Shown one piece after another: positions 42,509-56,551 of a stretch of DNA of 64,000 nucleotides. The notes beneath the pieces were generated by a model. That model made no database searches. It saw only the letters and a list, made by a program, of their open reading frames with translations, and was not told where the DNA came from. Each line of letters starts with the position of its first letter. Positions within the stretch are counted from its first letter, which is position 1. The stretch spans positions 180,410 through 244,409 of the forward strand of contig JAMFTG010000179.1 in assembly GCA_023974075.1 (NCBI GenBank), read 5' to 3'. The stretch comes from Chaenocephalus aceratus (Eukaryota > Chordata > Actinopteri > Perciformes > Channichthyidae). The position numbers were made by a program, and so were the translations under genes.

Positions 42509-44737
42509 TTAATCAGAAAGCCTGGCCCACACTTCTTTCTCCATGTCCATGTGTCGTGATGTCACAGGCTTCGGGGGTGGGATGAGCTCGAGCACATCAT
42601 CAAACACATACCACAGCACATCCTCACCAACAGGCCAAAAGAACCTGCTTGGTCCGACACGATGCATGCATTTGACTTGAACTTGTGTTTCATCCACGGC
42701 TAGGATTATTCCTGGATACAAATCCTTATCGTATGTGACCACACACCATTGCCCCAGCACCTCTGTGTCTTCCCATTGGATTTGCGTTGGCCTCTGTGAC
42801 ACCGCCACTGGCACCTTCTTGAGAAAGCTGAAATGCTGTGTATTCCAACATTCACAGCGTAACTGCTTTTGGGTAGAGCACATACAGCTGACATCACGAG
42901 ACACTATCTCTCCTGGAGCGAGAGTTACCAGCTGATGGATTCGCATGGTTCCTGGGACTGCTGTTAGGTTTGATGGCATCCTCTCAAGTGCCTGTTCAAC
43001 TGTTTCACTGTTGACAAAGAACAACTTAATCGATGTATTGGTCTCCAAAAGGGCATCGAAGAGCTCACGTGCATTTTTGATGTCCTGACCATGGCTTATT
43101 AGCATGTCAGCAGTCCTCTTCAAGGCTGCGCCAACACCATCTGGTGCTCCCTTACCATGGCTGGCCTCAAAGAAATTCCAAGTCCCTGCATTAAGGCCTC
43201 TTTTCATCAGCTCAGTGCTAAAAAGAGAAAAATTGCCCTTCTGCTTGTACTGGGTACGAGGACCATCACTAAAAAAGTGTACCACAGAAACATCTGGGTA
43301 TGTAGCCTGCACATGATCCAGTACAGGGTTTACTGTAGATGCTCCCATATAGCGGCTGGGCTTTTGTGTTCTGATGGGGATGTTGTGGTGAAACAGATTG
43401 GTTCTTGGATGCCACCTACATAAAGAACCCCTGTATGCAGTGTTGCCTGCTGGTGGGATGCTCCAAAGTGCACTGCTTGGATTTACGAACTGTACTTGCA
43501 GGTAAAGTTCTCAGAACAGTCTAGGTGAATTAGGCATTCATCAGTGGCCATGCTCTTCCTTAGCTCACGGCAGTAGGCATACTGCTGCCTAATATTAAAA
43601 GAATGCTTCTTGAACTTGCTCAGGAGTGTTTGGAGCTGCTCAGCAAGTTGCTCCTGGGTGCCCTCAACAATCTGTTTAACAGTTATCTTCACTGTCGTCC
43701 CCTCCTGGTCATTCTTTGTTGCCTTATCTTCTGTCCCCCACTGAGTACAGGACACCCTTTCTGCACTGTCATATGTACTTGAGAGTGGAACTGTTTTGTC
43801 TCTGCAGTGTTCACACTCCCCATACATACAGTCCTTTCTAATAGTATCACAGCACACCATGTTAGTGAGTGCCTCAAGATTTGAGGTCTCAATCAACTTC
43901 AACTGACTAAGCTTTTCTGCCAGAAAGCTAAGATTCTCGTGCAGTTTGCACGTGCACGTGTCACGGTCAGACAGGGACGGGTGCACAACCCAAAAGGGAC
44001 GTTGGCGGCAAAATGCAGGGTATGAGATCCTCCCCTTGTTCTCTGCCAGAAACCTTCTGTGGAGGTTTCTTATTGTGTCTACAAGGAACCTTTTGTGCAT
44101 CTTTACCTTGTTTCTTGTAATGGTTTGTTTTCTTCCTGTAGTTATCCTGCTGACATCATCTCTTGTCAAGAAGGTCTTTACATTGTTCTCCATAGACGCA
44201 TCTGCATACCTGTTCACGGGCTTTCTGGTAAATTTGCTTAGGCTATTAGTGTTCAAAGGGTTTCTGCGTTTTTTTGAAATCCCCAGTGCCTGTTCTGACC
44301 ATCTCTGCAGCCTATACTTTTTGACAGTCTTTCCCACAGTAACCTTAGATATGATTGGCTTATCTCTTTCATTTCTGGTCTTTTGGTATTTTCTTTTGAT
44401 GTCAGCAACAAGAGCTTCATGGAGAAGTAACGTTCTTCTGACCCTGCTGTTCACAGAACAATTCTTGACCAGTTCACGGACTTTGGATCTTGGAGATTCA
44501 TTATGTGTTGCTGATCGCTGGAACCTCTTTTTGTACTTTTCTTCAAGTTGTTTCTCCTTTCTCAGTGAATGTTTGAGTTGTTCTATTTCTTCGCGCAGTT
44601 TGTTTCTTGATCTACGGGATTGCTTTTTGCCCTCCAAACGTTGCCTAAAACAAAACCAGGCAATACATAATTAGCAAAACTCCAGCCCATATAAACATCT
44701 AACATGGATAAAAAACAACATTATAAACACTTCCATC

Positions 44738-44805
<68 letters not shown>

Positions 44806-45116
44806 ACAACATATTTCCCTGACCTTGAGGACTCAGATCTGGGCTGCACTGCATGCTGAATGTTAGGACTTTGTGGAGGAGTGTTGATATTGCTGAAAGC
44901 TTCCCTTTCTTTCTGTCTTCTTTTAGCTTTCCTCCACATCTTACGCTTCTGTCGTTTAGCTCTGTCACTCAGATCACAGATAGTTTTCTTTTTCCCCTCC
45001 TCAGTATTCCTTTTCCACCTCTTGCGCTCACTCCTGAGATAATTCTCCCTCCTATCTGGGTCTGCATTCCTTCTTGCCCTGTACTCTCTTTGCCTCTCTG
45101 CTGCTGTTTTTCCCAT
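42509..45116 (-). pseudogene. Transposase-like gene of unrecognised family, copy 2
   Basis: Same exons and domains as 12527-15134, with only a few residue changes (for example GTHEQ to GTQEQ, DALWE to DALLE). The TAA after FTCKYSS and the frameshift before the FSDG part are both present, so the lesions predate the tandem copy. Alternatively they are bypassed by splicing. No further disabling change has accumulated. Confidence 0.65.
44739..44803. repeat. (AC)n microsatellite, copy 2
   Basis: The same AC run in the transposase intron. It is equal in length to the first copy (65 bp), although such tracts mutate fast; this supports very recent homogenisation. Confidence 0.98.
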
Positions 45117-45586
45117 TGTGATGTCTGAACATATTAAACATTAAAAAAACATTAAGAATGATACAGACATTACCATTTAGTCATATAAGAAATGTCAAAC
45201 ATTCAACCCTGTTATAATAAGAAATGTGACGGGGTTGACGTTCTTGACAAAAAGTAGCCATGAGACCTTGTTTAGCTAAGACATAGCACCACATGGAATT
45301 TAAGGACATCATAAAATGGTAGTATTTTGCACAACTATTGTTTAATTTTTCCTAAAGTACTGTTTACTATAAGTAATTCATACAACAGAGTTGAAATGTT
45401 GAGCTTGACAATCTCAATCTGACATTAAAAAAATGAAATATAGGAAAGAGAAGATACTGACACTTGCCTTTCTTTGCCGCCTTTTCCTCAATAGACTTCT
45501 GTGATGTCACTCCCTCATGCAGATGTCACATGGACTGATCCATTATTTTAATAGGGGGTAAAATGTATAGCGTGACGGGGTTGAAC

Positions 45587-46749
45587 CAAACTCGGGGACG
45601 TGTGTCAATAGTGCAATTTCATAGATAATTCATGTATTTTTTCAGATTATTTTTTTTCTCAGTTAAAGTACACAAGCATATGATTATATTAGCATCAAAA
45701 TGTTGGTATAATTGGCAATTGCTATTTGTTTAATATTCAATGAATATGTAATGATGCTCAGTGAGGACATGCAAAAATGTGTGTTGTCTACTACAAACAC
45801 AACTAATTATTATAAAACAAAAACAAAATATATATATTTAGTTTTACATTGTAATGCAAAACACCCTGTTCCTTTAATTCAGTGCTTTAACATATATTTT
45901 TGTAGTTTCCTTTCATATCAAATCTTTGAAGTAAGCATGGGGGACACAAAGGGCACCCGATTCAGAGAATCACCCTCCTGCCTGCAGTAATATCCTGGCT
46001 TCTTCATCTGTATTCATCTGTCAGGAGATCTGCTCTTCCAACTACAGCTCTACGAGACCTTTATGAACCAATGAAAAGCTGTTTAAGCTCCACAAACACA
46101 TCAACATACCTGTGGGAATGTAGCAACATAATGAAAGTGCAAGTGATTATTGTTGGACCCACACTACGTCATTACTTACTTGTATGAATACACAATGTGA
46201 TTCACTGTTGGTACTATACTATTGGTTAAAGGGACCCAACACTGATTGCTTTGCTTACGAGACACATTTCCCTTTTAGATATTTTCAGATCATAGTCATC
46301 ACATGTTATAGAGAAACTTAGTTTAGAACTTATTTACTTAAGTTAAACGATAACCTCCCCTTAATCAAACTCAGTCCAGCTTTATGATTCTGTTGAGGAA
46401 ATATTTGATCAAAGAACCAAACGTGTTTTTTTTGTGGTTTTTGTTTTTACATATTTTCAACATATTTCTTGGACATATATGTTGTTTTTCATATTTCTGA
46501 CAGACTAAAGTATTTTGCGTTTTTTTGCTTGCATTCAACGTACTATATAATATGAAAATATATGAAGGCAAATTTCAAGATTTCTTACCCTCTAGCTGTG
46601 ACATCACGCACTCTAGTTAATGTTAACATCTGAAGAAGGCCTCTTTACCAAGGTGTGAACAATGTTTAATATCTCTAAAAGTAAAAATCAGATTTAAAAG
46701 TTGTTTTACACGAATAATGTCAGAAAGATGTGTAACATTTTAAAGGGGG
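45587..46749. other. No gene seen
   Basis: AT-rich spacer equal to 15605-16760; no supported frame. Confidence 0.4.
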
Positions 46750-47066
46750 TCAGAGCTACCAGGAAGGGAGTGGAGCCTGATGGGGACACTGGGAACAGAA
46801 GGTGAGGGGGTAAGAGAGGCAGGAAGGGAGTGGAGCCTGATGGAGACACTGGGAACAGAAGGTGAGGGGTAAGAGCTACCAGGAAGGGAGTGGAGCCTGA
46901 TGGGGACACTGGGAACAGAAGGTGAGGGGGTAAGAGCTACCAGGAAGGGAGTGGAGCCTGATGGAGACACTGGGAACAGAAGGTGAGGGGTAAGAGCTAC
47001 CAGGAAGGGAGTGGAGCCTGATGGGGACACTGGGAACAGAAGGTGAGGGGGTAAGAGAGGCAGGAA
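46750..47066. repeat. 59-bp minisatellite, about 5 units
   Basis: Same unit as at 16769-16910 but with five full repeats and a partial. The variant units alternate, as expected from unequal exchange. Confidence 0.93.
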
Positions 47067-47537
47067 GGCCATTCTTAAGTATTTGAGTGGAACAGGATTG
47101 ATTGGAAGAATTTAAAACAACGTAAACAACACAATGGTATAATTCCACAAGTGGTGATAGGATGATATGGTGATACACTCTCTTGTACAGTAGGTGGCGG
47201 TATGCACCTGAAAGCTGTTTGCAATCCGCCAAAATCCGACAGAAGAAGAAGAAGAAGAACCTGGATCCACGTGGCGTCTCCTCGCTACGGTTCTCTCTCT
47301 GTGTGTTCCTGAGAAAGTGTGTGTGAGCTCCAGCTCTACTGATCCATCGTCTGTGTGTCTGGATAAACCTCCGAATGGACTGTGTGCTCTTTCTTCTGGA
47401 GCGTTTACCTCGGACTACAGGAGCTAGCTTAGCATGCTAGCTGGAAACACGTTAGCAACACTAGTCAGATTGAGAGTTTGATGCAGAGAGAAACGGTGTG
47501 TTTAACGGAGTCTGCAGGAAAAGGTGATCTAGGAAAC
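47067..47537 (+). promoter_or_regulatory. Upstream region and 5' UTR of exon 1a, unit 2 (inferred)
   Basis: Same as 16911-17392 except for a shorter (AGA)n run (47241-47259). Confidence 0.4.
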
Positions 47538-47730
47538 ATGAGTAAAGTCCAAATGCTGCTGTCGTTGAAGAAGCAGCGACTCACTGCTGCTAATGAAGAG
47601 ACATTTGCTCTGTTTGAACAAACAATAGCAGAGCTCGAGGAGGAGCTGTCTCTTTCCAAAGAGGAGAACAAGAGACTCCAGAAGCTACTGGACGCTGTTT
47701 TACAGCCTCAGCTTCGGATCCACAGAGCAG
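47538..47730 (+). CDS. Zinc-finger gene first coding exon 1a, unit 2
   Basis: Protein identical to the exon at 17393: a 64-residue coiled coil with a phase-1 donor. Its partner finger exon must lie beyond the right end of the window, so this is the 5' part of a third gene in the array. Confidence 0.8.
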
Positions 47731-47766
47731 GTCTGTTCCCTTTACCCTTAATTAACACTTTACACC

Positions 47767-49634
47767 AGGGATCACCAACTACATTTGTCCAAGGGCCGAA
47801 ATGTAACCAATAGACACTATCGCGGGCCAGCGATTTTTATATAGCCCAGAATTGTATAAATAGTATTCAGATTACTTTTGGAATACTTTCTTTTTCCATA
47901 ACAGATGGGTATGTTTTGGTGCACAGGAGACACTTCTTTTACTGTTTTCATGGCTTATCAAGAACTCAAGCACAACATCTTGGTGTCATTCTGGACAGCT
48001 CTCTCATCTGCACCCCACATAAAAAACATCACCCTGACTGCATTCTTTGTACCGTCTTAAAACCTTTCCTTGGAATATGTTATGAATTGTAAGGTGTCCT
48101 TGGGTGCTTTGAAAGGCGCCCCTAAATAGAATGAATTATCATTATTATTTATTATCTGAAATGATGTAATAACTTTAAAAACTTGTTCCAGTCACTTGCC
48201 CCATGCATTCAGCAGCAGCAGGCCGTTCACTTTGATTTCATCCCGTTATGAAATGTCATCATTTCGACAATAAAGAAATGCTACATAAACGTTATCTTGC
48301 ACATTTTATCTAACCATCTCCGTTTCTAACTTTCAATATATTTTAAAAGAGATCTCTCTCTCTCATCTGCGTGCGGGGGCGGGGCCTCACATACACGCTG
48401 CAGTGCCGCGCAGTGTGCACACAGTTCTGCCGGTAATGAATATTACATTTTGTGAGGAAACTTTTCCACCAATAATTCCAATAAGTATTCCAAAATGTAT
48501 TCACTTCAGGTTTACGAAAGTAACTGTAATCAGATTACTCGTTTTTTCAAATGTAACGCCAGCTGAATACAGTTAGCCTACTTGATTTTTGTATTCTGAT
48601 TAGTAACGCCGTTATGTATTCCGTTACAACCCAACCCTGCTTCTAGGCTACTGTCCCGCAGCTCCAGCCTCTCTGTTGGACTCTGTCGCAGCGGGGCTAC
48701 TGCTGTGGTGCAGAGCGCATTAACCAGACTCTTCACAACGAAGGATCACTTCTTCTTCAGGGGAGGGAAGGTTTCGCAGTACGCAGTCTACTGTCCCGCA
48801 GCTGCTGCCTCTCTGTTGGACTCCGGTACTGCACCTTACTCACGAGCTTCAGCTTCAGTTACAGCGACCTCTCCTGGCGAAGTGCAAGGCTGCAGTGGGT
48901 TTAACGTATCTTTGCCTTGAAAAATATTCGATGCACACACACACTAAGACTGAATATCATGTTCTATTTGCAATTAAAGATTGATAATTGTGTGTATTGG
49001 GTTATTGAGAAGAGACTAGAGAGTGCTGGACATTTTTTTGGGCTGAGAGGGCCTTTTATCAGTCATTAAAGTATTAAAGTTGAAAAGCAATGATTACAAG
49101 TTTAACTATTCCGGGCTTTGAACCAGCTGCTCGGAGGACATCGCCGCACCCTGGCCGCCGGCTCTATCCACTGGGCTATCTATTCCTTACACAATTGAAG
49201 TGTTTTTAATTTTATATTACTCATTTTCTTTTTGTTCACAGCTTCTCCACATTTCGAAGTGTTTCACGAGCCATAACGACCTATCTTTCGTCCTGGCTTG
49301 CTCTATAATGATCCAATTCAAATGCAATGCCAACAACAACTCAACAGCAACAACAACCCACACCTTGCGCATTGTTTAGACCGGTTATAAAGTGTTGAAG
49401 CGCTCAAGTTTGAAACTGTTTCAACCTGTCACCTGTCAGAATCGAGACGAGGCAGTGCATTGAATCGCGTGAATGGACCGTGAACCAGTCAAGTGATTCA
49501 TTCAGGAAATGAAGCAGTTGCTGGTTCGGACGTCACATGTCACGTGATTTGAAGCAAGCTTCGAAGCACTGCTTCTATGGAATAGGAAGTCCAGGGTTGA
49601 AGCTCCGTTCGAAGCTTCAGTGTCAAACTGCCAT
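47767..49634. repeat. Repeat mosaic between first exons, unit 2
   Basis: Matches 17622-19490. A (TC)n run near 48355 is slightly shorter and a T run near 48541 is longer. No gene. Confidence 0.5.
49106..49186 (-). repeat. tRNA-like retroposed sequence, copy 2
   Basis: Identical to 18962-19042, including the 7-bp CTATTCC flanks. Confidence 0.55.
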
Positions 49635-49700
49635 CACTAATTGATGCAGAGAGAAACGGTGTGTTTAACGGAGCCTGCAGGAAAAGGTGATCTAGGAAAC

Positions 49701-49893
49701 ATGAGTAAAGTCCAAATGCTGCTGTCGTTGAAGAAGCAGCGACTCACTGCTGCTAATGAAGAGACATTTGCTCTGTTTGAACAAACAATAGCAGAGCTCG
49801 AGGAGGAGCTGCTTCTTTCCAAAGAGGAGAACAAGAGACTCCAGAAGCTTCTGGACGCTGTTTTACAGCCTCAGCTTCGGATCCACAGAGCAG
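49701..49893 (+). CDS. Second copy of first coding exon, 1b, unit 2
   Basis: Same as 19557-19749, with LLLSKEEN where unit 1 has FLSKEEN. The frame and phase-1 donor are kept. As in unit 1, the upstream leader of exon 1a is missing. Confidence 0.6.
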
Positions 49894-49936
49894 GTCTGTT
49901 CCCTTTACCCTTAATTAACACTTTACACTCTTCAGT

Positions 49937-49988
49937 AGTCTCGGGCGTAGCTGCGCCTGGTTTTAAGATGGCGTCCATGTGAATACAC
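49937..49988 (-). mobile_element. Left fragment of Harbinger copy 3
   Basis: Same breakpoint as at 19793: zinc-finger intron sequence directly joined to internal Harbinger sequence, ending in GAATACAC. Confidence 0.8.
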
Positions 49989-50395
49989 CAAGCGGCAAAC
50001 TCTGGGGAACAGCCGGGAAGCCAATACGGAAGTGCCACACACTGCAGTTCATATATTGGCCGATAGGCGATGGCTGCAGAAAGGAGCAATTTCCATAGAC
50101 CCCCATGTTAAAATGCCCAACTTTACAGCAGAAAAAAACATGTTTCTGTCCCTGGCTCCATACATTTTTATTATCGATATAGTTAGATTCCACCTTCATG
50201 ATTATGGATCTGTGAGTGAATTGTTTTCTAACACGACCCTTTTATTTATATTAGGTCTTAAAGTTGTTGCATAAATTAGGGCGTGGTCACGTTGATGGAC
50301 ACGTACATGCCTCACTGTCAGCTAACAGCAACTTGTCCACTCTGCTAGGCTACAACCATAGAGGCTACAACGTTGGTTAGTCATAGTACTGTACT

Positions 50396-51916
50396 CAGGG
50401 GCGCCGTAAGGGGGTGAAAAGTTAGGACGATTCTAAGGGCCCATGACTGACAGGGGCCCCAAAATGTTTAGAACATTAAGAAAAAAAATGTAAGTAACCT
50501 TTCATCAATCATCAATAATTAACATTAATATAACGTCATATTGATGATGTACTCACTAAACTTATGATTCATTTAACTTATTTTCTTCCAAAAGTTAATT
50601 ATCCAAAGCATCGAACACCCCCCTCTATTTACATGTAATGGTTTGGTCCTGCCGTCAAACGCTGTGGGACACCGCACTTTCTAGCAGCAGAGAGTGAGAG
50701 CATGTGAGGAGGGATGCTAGTACTTACGTTTGTACAATGTCTCAACAAATCACGAAGTCAGGCTTTCAAGAAAGAAAAGAAAGGAGAGAAAGACAAGAGA
50801 GAGGGACTAAAGGGCGACAGTATGTCACCCAGTTTTTCAAAAGAAAAGGTGGGTGTGGTCCATGAGTGGTGGAAATTAGTCTGTTAGCTAAGCGTAGTCC
50901 ATTGTAAATAATAATTGTAATGTTTTGCTGACATTAAGTACTGTTAATATCTTCACAGAAAATGCTGAGGTTTTTCATTTCACTCTTTTAGCTGACATTT
51001 AATAAATGGCGGTACATTTTTAGCAGCTATTCATACTAAATCAGTTGTCCCTCCCCCTGGTGCCAGGACCAACAGATCCATATTTAGGCTCCGCAGCCCT
51101 GACCCTCCCATAAGGCTTTGCAGTCTTGCCATGCTGTCCATTGAAAGCCAGTTGGCTAAAGCTGGACTTCAAGGACTTAATCAGTGACTTTGCCTGTAAG
51201 AAGGCTAGGCGCTGGGCTCTTGGTGAGAAAGGCTGAGCCAGGGCTCGTAATAACTGGCTATGGTAACGATATTGGATCACTACACAGAAGATACATGATG
51301 AGAAAAAGACTGAGAACAGGTAATAGGCTCTGATTTAGCACCACCATCAGGCCTTTTCATTTCCATTTCCGTTTTGTTGTCCATTTACACTTTAATACCC
51401 GCTTATTTTGTAGTTGGTATGTATATGTAATTAAAAAATCTGCTGCATATGCTATTTTTTTTGTTATAGCATTTTATAAATTATAATATTGGTGTTAATG
51501 TTCACTTTATTTTAATTTAAGAGGTCATGTATATTTAAGTTATATTTATTTAGATTTTTGAATGTTCCATTAAAAAATGTTATTAAAAAGGCATGTACTC
51601 CATAAAAGATGACTATTGAGGTCTATTGTCAGGAATGTTAGTCTTATATCAAATAGTGAATTCTACCGCAGCAGAATGTTGCACGTCTGCACAGTGTTAT
51701 ATTTTCACCGCTCAGTGTCAGTAAATACTGTGCAGTTAGTATTGGACTACAAGATAGATGCAAGCCTGTACAGGTAGAGTTATTTAAAGCATAAATGAGT
51801 GGGTTGGGTTCTGGAGGTGTGGTTACAGCATTGTGCTTGGTTGGCGTGCTGGGCCTGGTGGTGGGGGCCAATGTGATATATTTTCATGGGGCCCAAAATC
51901 CCTGGCGGTGCCCCTG
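50396..51916 (+). mobile_element. Nested hAT element, copy 2
   Basis: Same 1521-bp length and the same ACTGTACT flanks as 20252-21772. The transposase first-exon remnant is at 50737-50848. Confidence 0.9.
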
Positions 51917-51973
51917 ACTGTACTTGACCCTTTAGCTTTAGCCGTGTTCGTGGTGATATACCAGACAATTAAG

Positions 51974-54338
51974 ATGTCGTGCTGTGCGCTTGAATGTACT
52001 AACAGAACTTCCAAGAAGTCTACTCTCAGCTTTTTTCGGTGAGTAAAATGATAATATTATACATGTTAACTCCGTTAGCAGGTGTTTGTGTGCTTGTTAG
52101 CTTAGCTTGTTATGTAGCTTATTAGCCAGCTAAGGACGTAACCCTTTATACATGTGTATATATATATATACAGTTTAGTTTATGATTCAGCCTTGGGTAA
52201 GACTTTTATAGTCTATGGCTTTGACGCCCATAATGCTAAATGGGAGCAAATGTTAAAAGGGGACCCAATTATCCCAGTGGTGGCCGCCGGAGTCCGCCGC
52301 CGAAGCTAACCGGAGCCGTAGCTAACCGGAGCCGTAGCTAGCCCTTTGCGGCTCCGTTAGCTTCGGCCAGCGGCGGAGCCCGGCGTTATAACTGGAGATC
52401 AAGGAATGCAGCGAAACGCGGACTTGGTTCGCCTGCAGCCCGCTATAGTATTAGCTAAAGAAATGATGTTGAACAAGGCTTATTAAGCTAAACATCGCCA
52501 CAATTGTTCTGCTATGTATCTGTACTTATTTTATTTTCTTAACGTGTGAATGACAAGCATTAAGAATAACAACAAATAGCTATTTATCTTGCATATTGTC
52601 TCGTTTGATTATGAATGTAACGTTTATATAGTGGAACTACACTGTTTTATCAAAACCAAAGTGCCACGCAGTAACTTGGTAGGCATGTATTTCAGCAGGA
52701 AATGTGCAACCTAGATTACATTTACCAACACAGACTATATAGAAATATTTGTAAAAGTTGTTCATGCGTTATTAAGTGAACATGGCATTAACCCTCCTGT
52801 TGTCTTTGGGTCGGTTTTCATGTATTTTTGAATAAAGGTTTCCTTTAGGTGATCCAGACAGGCTGGACCAGTGGGTGCTGAACATCCGGAGGAATACATG
52901 GACCCCCAACGTTTCTTCTCGCCTGTGCACACTTTGAGAGTCATCCCTTCAGCACGGACTCATGGGTACAGATCCTTTTTAAAAATAATAATAACTTGGT
53001 TCCATTTGTGAGTGTAAATTGTTGTTACTAATTAAATACATGTTATACATCATACAATGCTAAATAATTGTTATGGCACAGCTTGCACATCAGTGATGAG
53101 TAATGTTCTTTTGATTAAAGGCCAAATTAAGATGTTGCCAGTTAAGTATAGAAACATAGAAATCGATTTTTTTTTTGCAAACCATCACATTTCTCTTCAA
53201 TTTATGCAAAGACTCTTTATCATAGAGAATTGCCATTCCCCCCCACATACTCTATGTTAAAAACAGATGAATTATATTACCTTTTTTTACATTATTTTAA
53301 TAGCAACATTCATTCATCTGTTGTCATCTTATAACTTATTTATCTTAACAGCTATCACTGTAAACAAAAAAATGATTTAATTTGACTATACAATATTTAT
53401 CTTTACATTCTGTTCTTGCATATGTCTTATTATATTTACGTGTATATAGATTTCTGCCTGCACTAATTTATTATTCTTAATTTAATTTTGAATTTCTTTT
53501 ATTGTTTTATGTCTTATATAACTATGTTGCATTGTTGGAGGAGCTCGGGACAGATGATTTGCATTGCCATTCCTACACTGTAGCCTATGTGCTATGACAT
53601 ACATCCTTTGAATCTGAATCTTGGAAACACGTAATTGTTGAATGGATTAACTGCATAGTTAACATGTTGGCCCTCTATTGTCTTTTATAATGCACTCTTA
53701 CATTTAAAACATTATTCAAAAGAAAGTTGAATATCTACAGACCTCAAAAAGTTATTTTATGTGTTTTTGTTTATTATTTTTATTAGGGAAGGATATGCCT
53801 GAAAAACACTGCAGTGCACACCATTCTCTATTTCACCAAAGAACAACAGCCTGGAAGGAAAAGCAGGGTGAGTAACAATGACGAGGTAAGTGACACTCCT
53901 AGTTCGACTGTTAACAGCAATGAGGAAGTTGCAGATGGAGACCATGGTAGTGGTGAAAACAGTCTTGCTGCTGATCAGAGCAATATCATTATGATACAAG
54001 GCACACCTGAAGAAGCCTTTGTTGTTCCACATGTGGAGCGTAATGACATTCCAACAGTCAATGCTTGTGAGGAGGATGTTGGTTTGGGACGCAGCAGCCA
54101 ACACACAGACTCCGCCTCTGTTCACTCTCACACTTGGGCTTTAAACTAAGACGGGTCATACTGAATAGTTTGTGCACACATTTCTAACATGTGATCTTTC
54201 TTTCATGTAGGACGCTTGAGGGAAGTTGCAACGCCTCGGCCAATGGGATGTCTTCTCCACGTGAAAGACATTGAAGGCATCATTTATAACTTGAGACAAT
54301 TTTCCAAAAGTGATGACTTGTATTGGCTTAGGCAGTAA
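51974..54338 (+). pseudogene. THAP-domain protein gene, copy 2
   Basis: Exons at 51974-52038, 52838-52965 and 53787-54149, with a possible last exon to 54338. Exon 2 has the same frame loss before the His-Phe of the THAP domain. Exon 3 is open here: LKNTAVHTILYFTKEQQ followed by a Ser/Glu-rich tail, without the extra A seen in the first copy. So one lesion is shared and one is private to copy 1. Confidence 0.72.
52289..52380. repeat. GC-rich foldback, copy 2
   Basis: Same hairpin-forming arms as at 22149-22240. Confidence 0.7.
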
Positions 54339-55313
54339 TGGATTACATCGAACACGAATCAAGATCGTATAGAGAAAAAGGAAAGTGTAATCCTTAGATA
54401 CATAGGAAGAGATGTAATCGCATTAGTTTTACTTTTTCTAATAATAGGGAAACTCAGGATTACAATCTTATTCAAAACCTAAAAAGAGCATATAGTGCTT
54501 GTTGTAAAATGATCAAATGGTATCTCTTCTCTGGAAGCGGTACTGTTCTGGAGGATAATACTTTCATTGTGAATCTATACCTACTGCCTGAATCTGCTTT
54601 ATGGTATTATATTATACATTTCAGTAAACACATCATATTCATATTCCTTCTCTCCTGTGTTTATTTGCATTGCATTTGATATTGAGGTAATCCAAAACAA
54701 AAATAAAGTTATCACATTACATTACTTTTATATCTTGATACTCACATGAAGTTACTGGTTGTGTTTTTGGCAAGTAGCCCTCCCAACCCTGTACATAAGT
54801 TATATCATTTGAATTACTGATACAGGTGTTGCACATCTTTAATTTATGTTCTAGTGTACTTAAGTTTACAACATGTGGGAACATTTATGGAGAAAAATGT
54901 TTCTATTGTAAAACAAATATTTATCTGCATACTGAACAATTTAGAAACTCTCTAAAAGGTATTATCTTCTGTGACGTTACAACCCTGTAGGGATTGTGGG
55001 TATTGCACTTCATAATTACATTCTACGGTATGCTTATGACGTTGATGCCAAAATACATGGGACTAGGGGAGACCTTCTTGTTGTTTGCATTGTCACTGAT
55101 AAATGACAGCGTAGTATTCATTGTCAAGATTTTGTTTTGTTAAACTTGGACTCTTTTCAGACTGCTCCGGCTTGGGAAGAGATTTGAGCCTTAATGTGTA
55201 ATGTTTTCTGTATTGTATGGTAAGCTTACCCTTTCATTTGATAGTCCCATTTGGATGTGATAGCTAACATTTTCAGTAAGCAGTAGACAAAAGAAGGGAA
55301 AATATGAATGTAA
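54339..55313. other. No gene seen between THAP and SGNH genes, copy 2
   Basis: AT-rich spacer matching 24201-25175. It differs near 54549, where GGAGGATAATAC replaces GTAGACTAATAC. Confidence 0.4.
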
Positions 55314-55626
55314 TTTATTTTCAATATTTACATAAATACATAATTATTTTAACAAATAAAATAACAAAAAACATCATAACAAATACAAAATAAAAGGTTT
55401 GACAGACAGCCATGCCCAGCATGGGCCTGGAGAGCTGCAGAGTCCATTGGGGGAAGAGGGGGGGTGGGATGTGGGGAAGAGGAAGAGCAGCCATGTTAAC
55501 AGTGTCATGGCTACAGATGTAATATCTAACTCAACATTAGCCATGACAGTCTGGGCTTAGCAAGGGCCTTAGAATACATACTCTAAAGGCCAAATCCAAA
55601 GACAGTGATACTGACATTTTAGCAGT

Positions 55627-56170
55627 TCACAGTCTTTGGAGGTGGTCTTTCAGGCAATTGGCTCGTGACTTTAAAAAAATATAATTTCCCCTAGGGGTGA
55701 AATGAACTCCATCTCGCAAAAACAGCCCAGGACTGTCATGTCTAATGTTGGAGTGGTCAACAATGGCACCATTTAGGCTATGAACAAAAGTAGCCATAAC
55801 ACTGTTAACAAACTTCCGGGCCTTGTCAATTTTGACAGGATTTGCACCAGCCCTCCACCGGCGCCTCTGGGAGAGCATGATCTTCAAGCCAGGGTGCCGA
55901 TGGTGAAGCTGGTGCAGGTCCTCCTTCATCTGGTTCAGCAACTGAACACTGGGCACATCCCCCAAGTCATTGCCGCCACAGTGGATGAGGAGGACATCCG
56001 GGACTGCTCTTCCTCGCAGGGAGTAAAAGAAAGGGAGGACACCTCTCCAGCGCAGTCCACCCCAACCGAACCAGCACACCCTCAGGTCGAGGCCAAGGTT
56101 GCTGCTGATGGTCTCTGTAGCTCTCTGGGCTCCACGCCGGACATAGCTGGCTCCGATTATCCATACGTCA
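55627..56170 (-). CDS. SGNH-hydrolase-like protein, main exon, copy 2
   Basis: The encoded protein is identical to the one at 25489-26032, with all four SGNH block residues and the same CCCATAG acceptor. The upstream intron has lost 16 bp near 56536 relative to the first copy. Preservation in both copies is uninformative about selection, because the surrounding DNA is also near-identical. Confidence 0.7.
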
Positions 56171-56551
56171 CTATGGGAGGAAAATAAATGAGAGTAACAA
56201 ATGCTTCAGATAATGAGGAATATCAAATTAAGTATAAAGGGTTGCTCATTTTGTTCCTTTGACAATAACATACAAAATAACTATGACATCACACCTGTAT
56301 GGTTAAAAGTAACAAGAGAGCTGAAATAAATAAAAATGTTTTAATCAATATAAAAGCACCTTTCTTTTTCTACAGTCATATTTCATTAATCACATTTAAT
56401 TCACGCAACACTGGCCATATCTCTGCTAGTTTACAAAGTTTAGTTACAAATGACATTTATATTTGAAAAACGGTGAAGCACTTAAAAGACAATTGTATAG
56501 TGTAGGTTCAAGAACATTTAAATCAAAAGGACAAGGGTATCTTACCTTCAG

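Larger units (their letters stand above)
41791..45586 (-). mobile_element. Unclassified 3.8-kb element, copy 2
   Basis: Identical layout to 11809-15604, with both 15-bp inverted repeats intact (41791-41805 and 45572-45586) and the same length of 3796 bp. Confidence 0.6.
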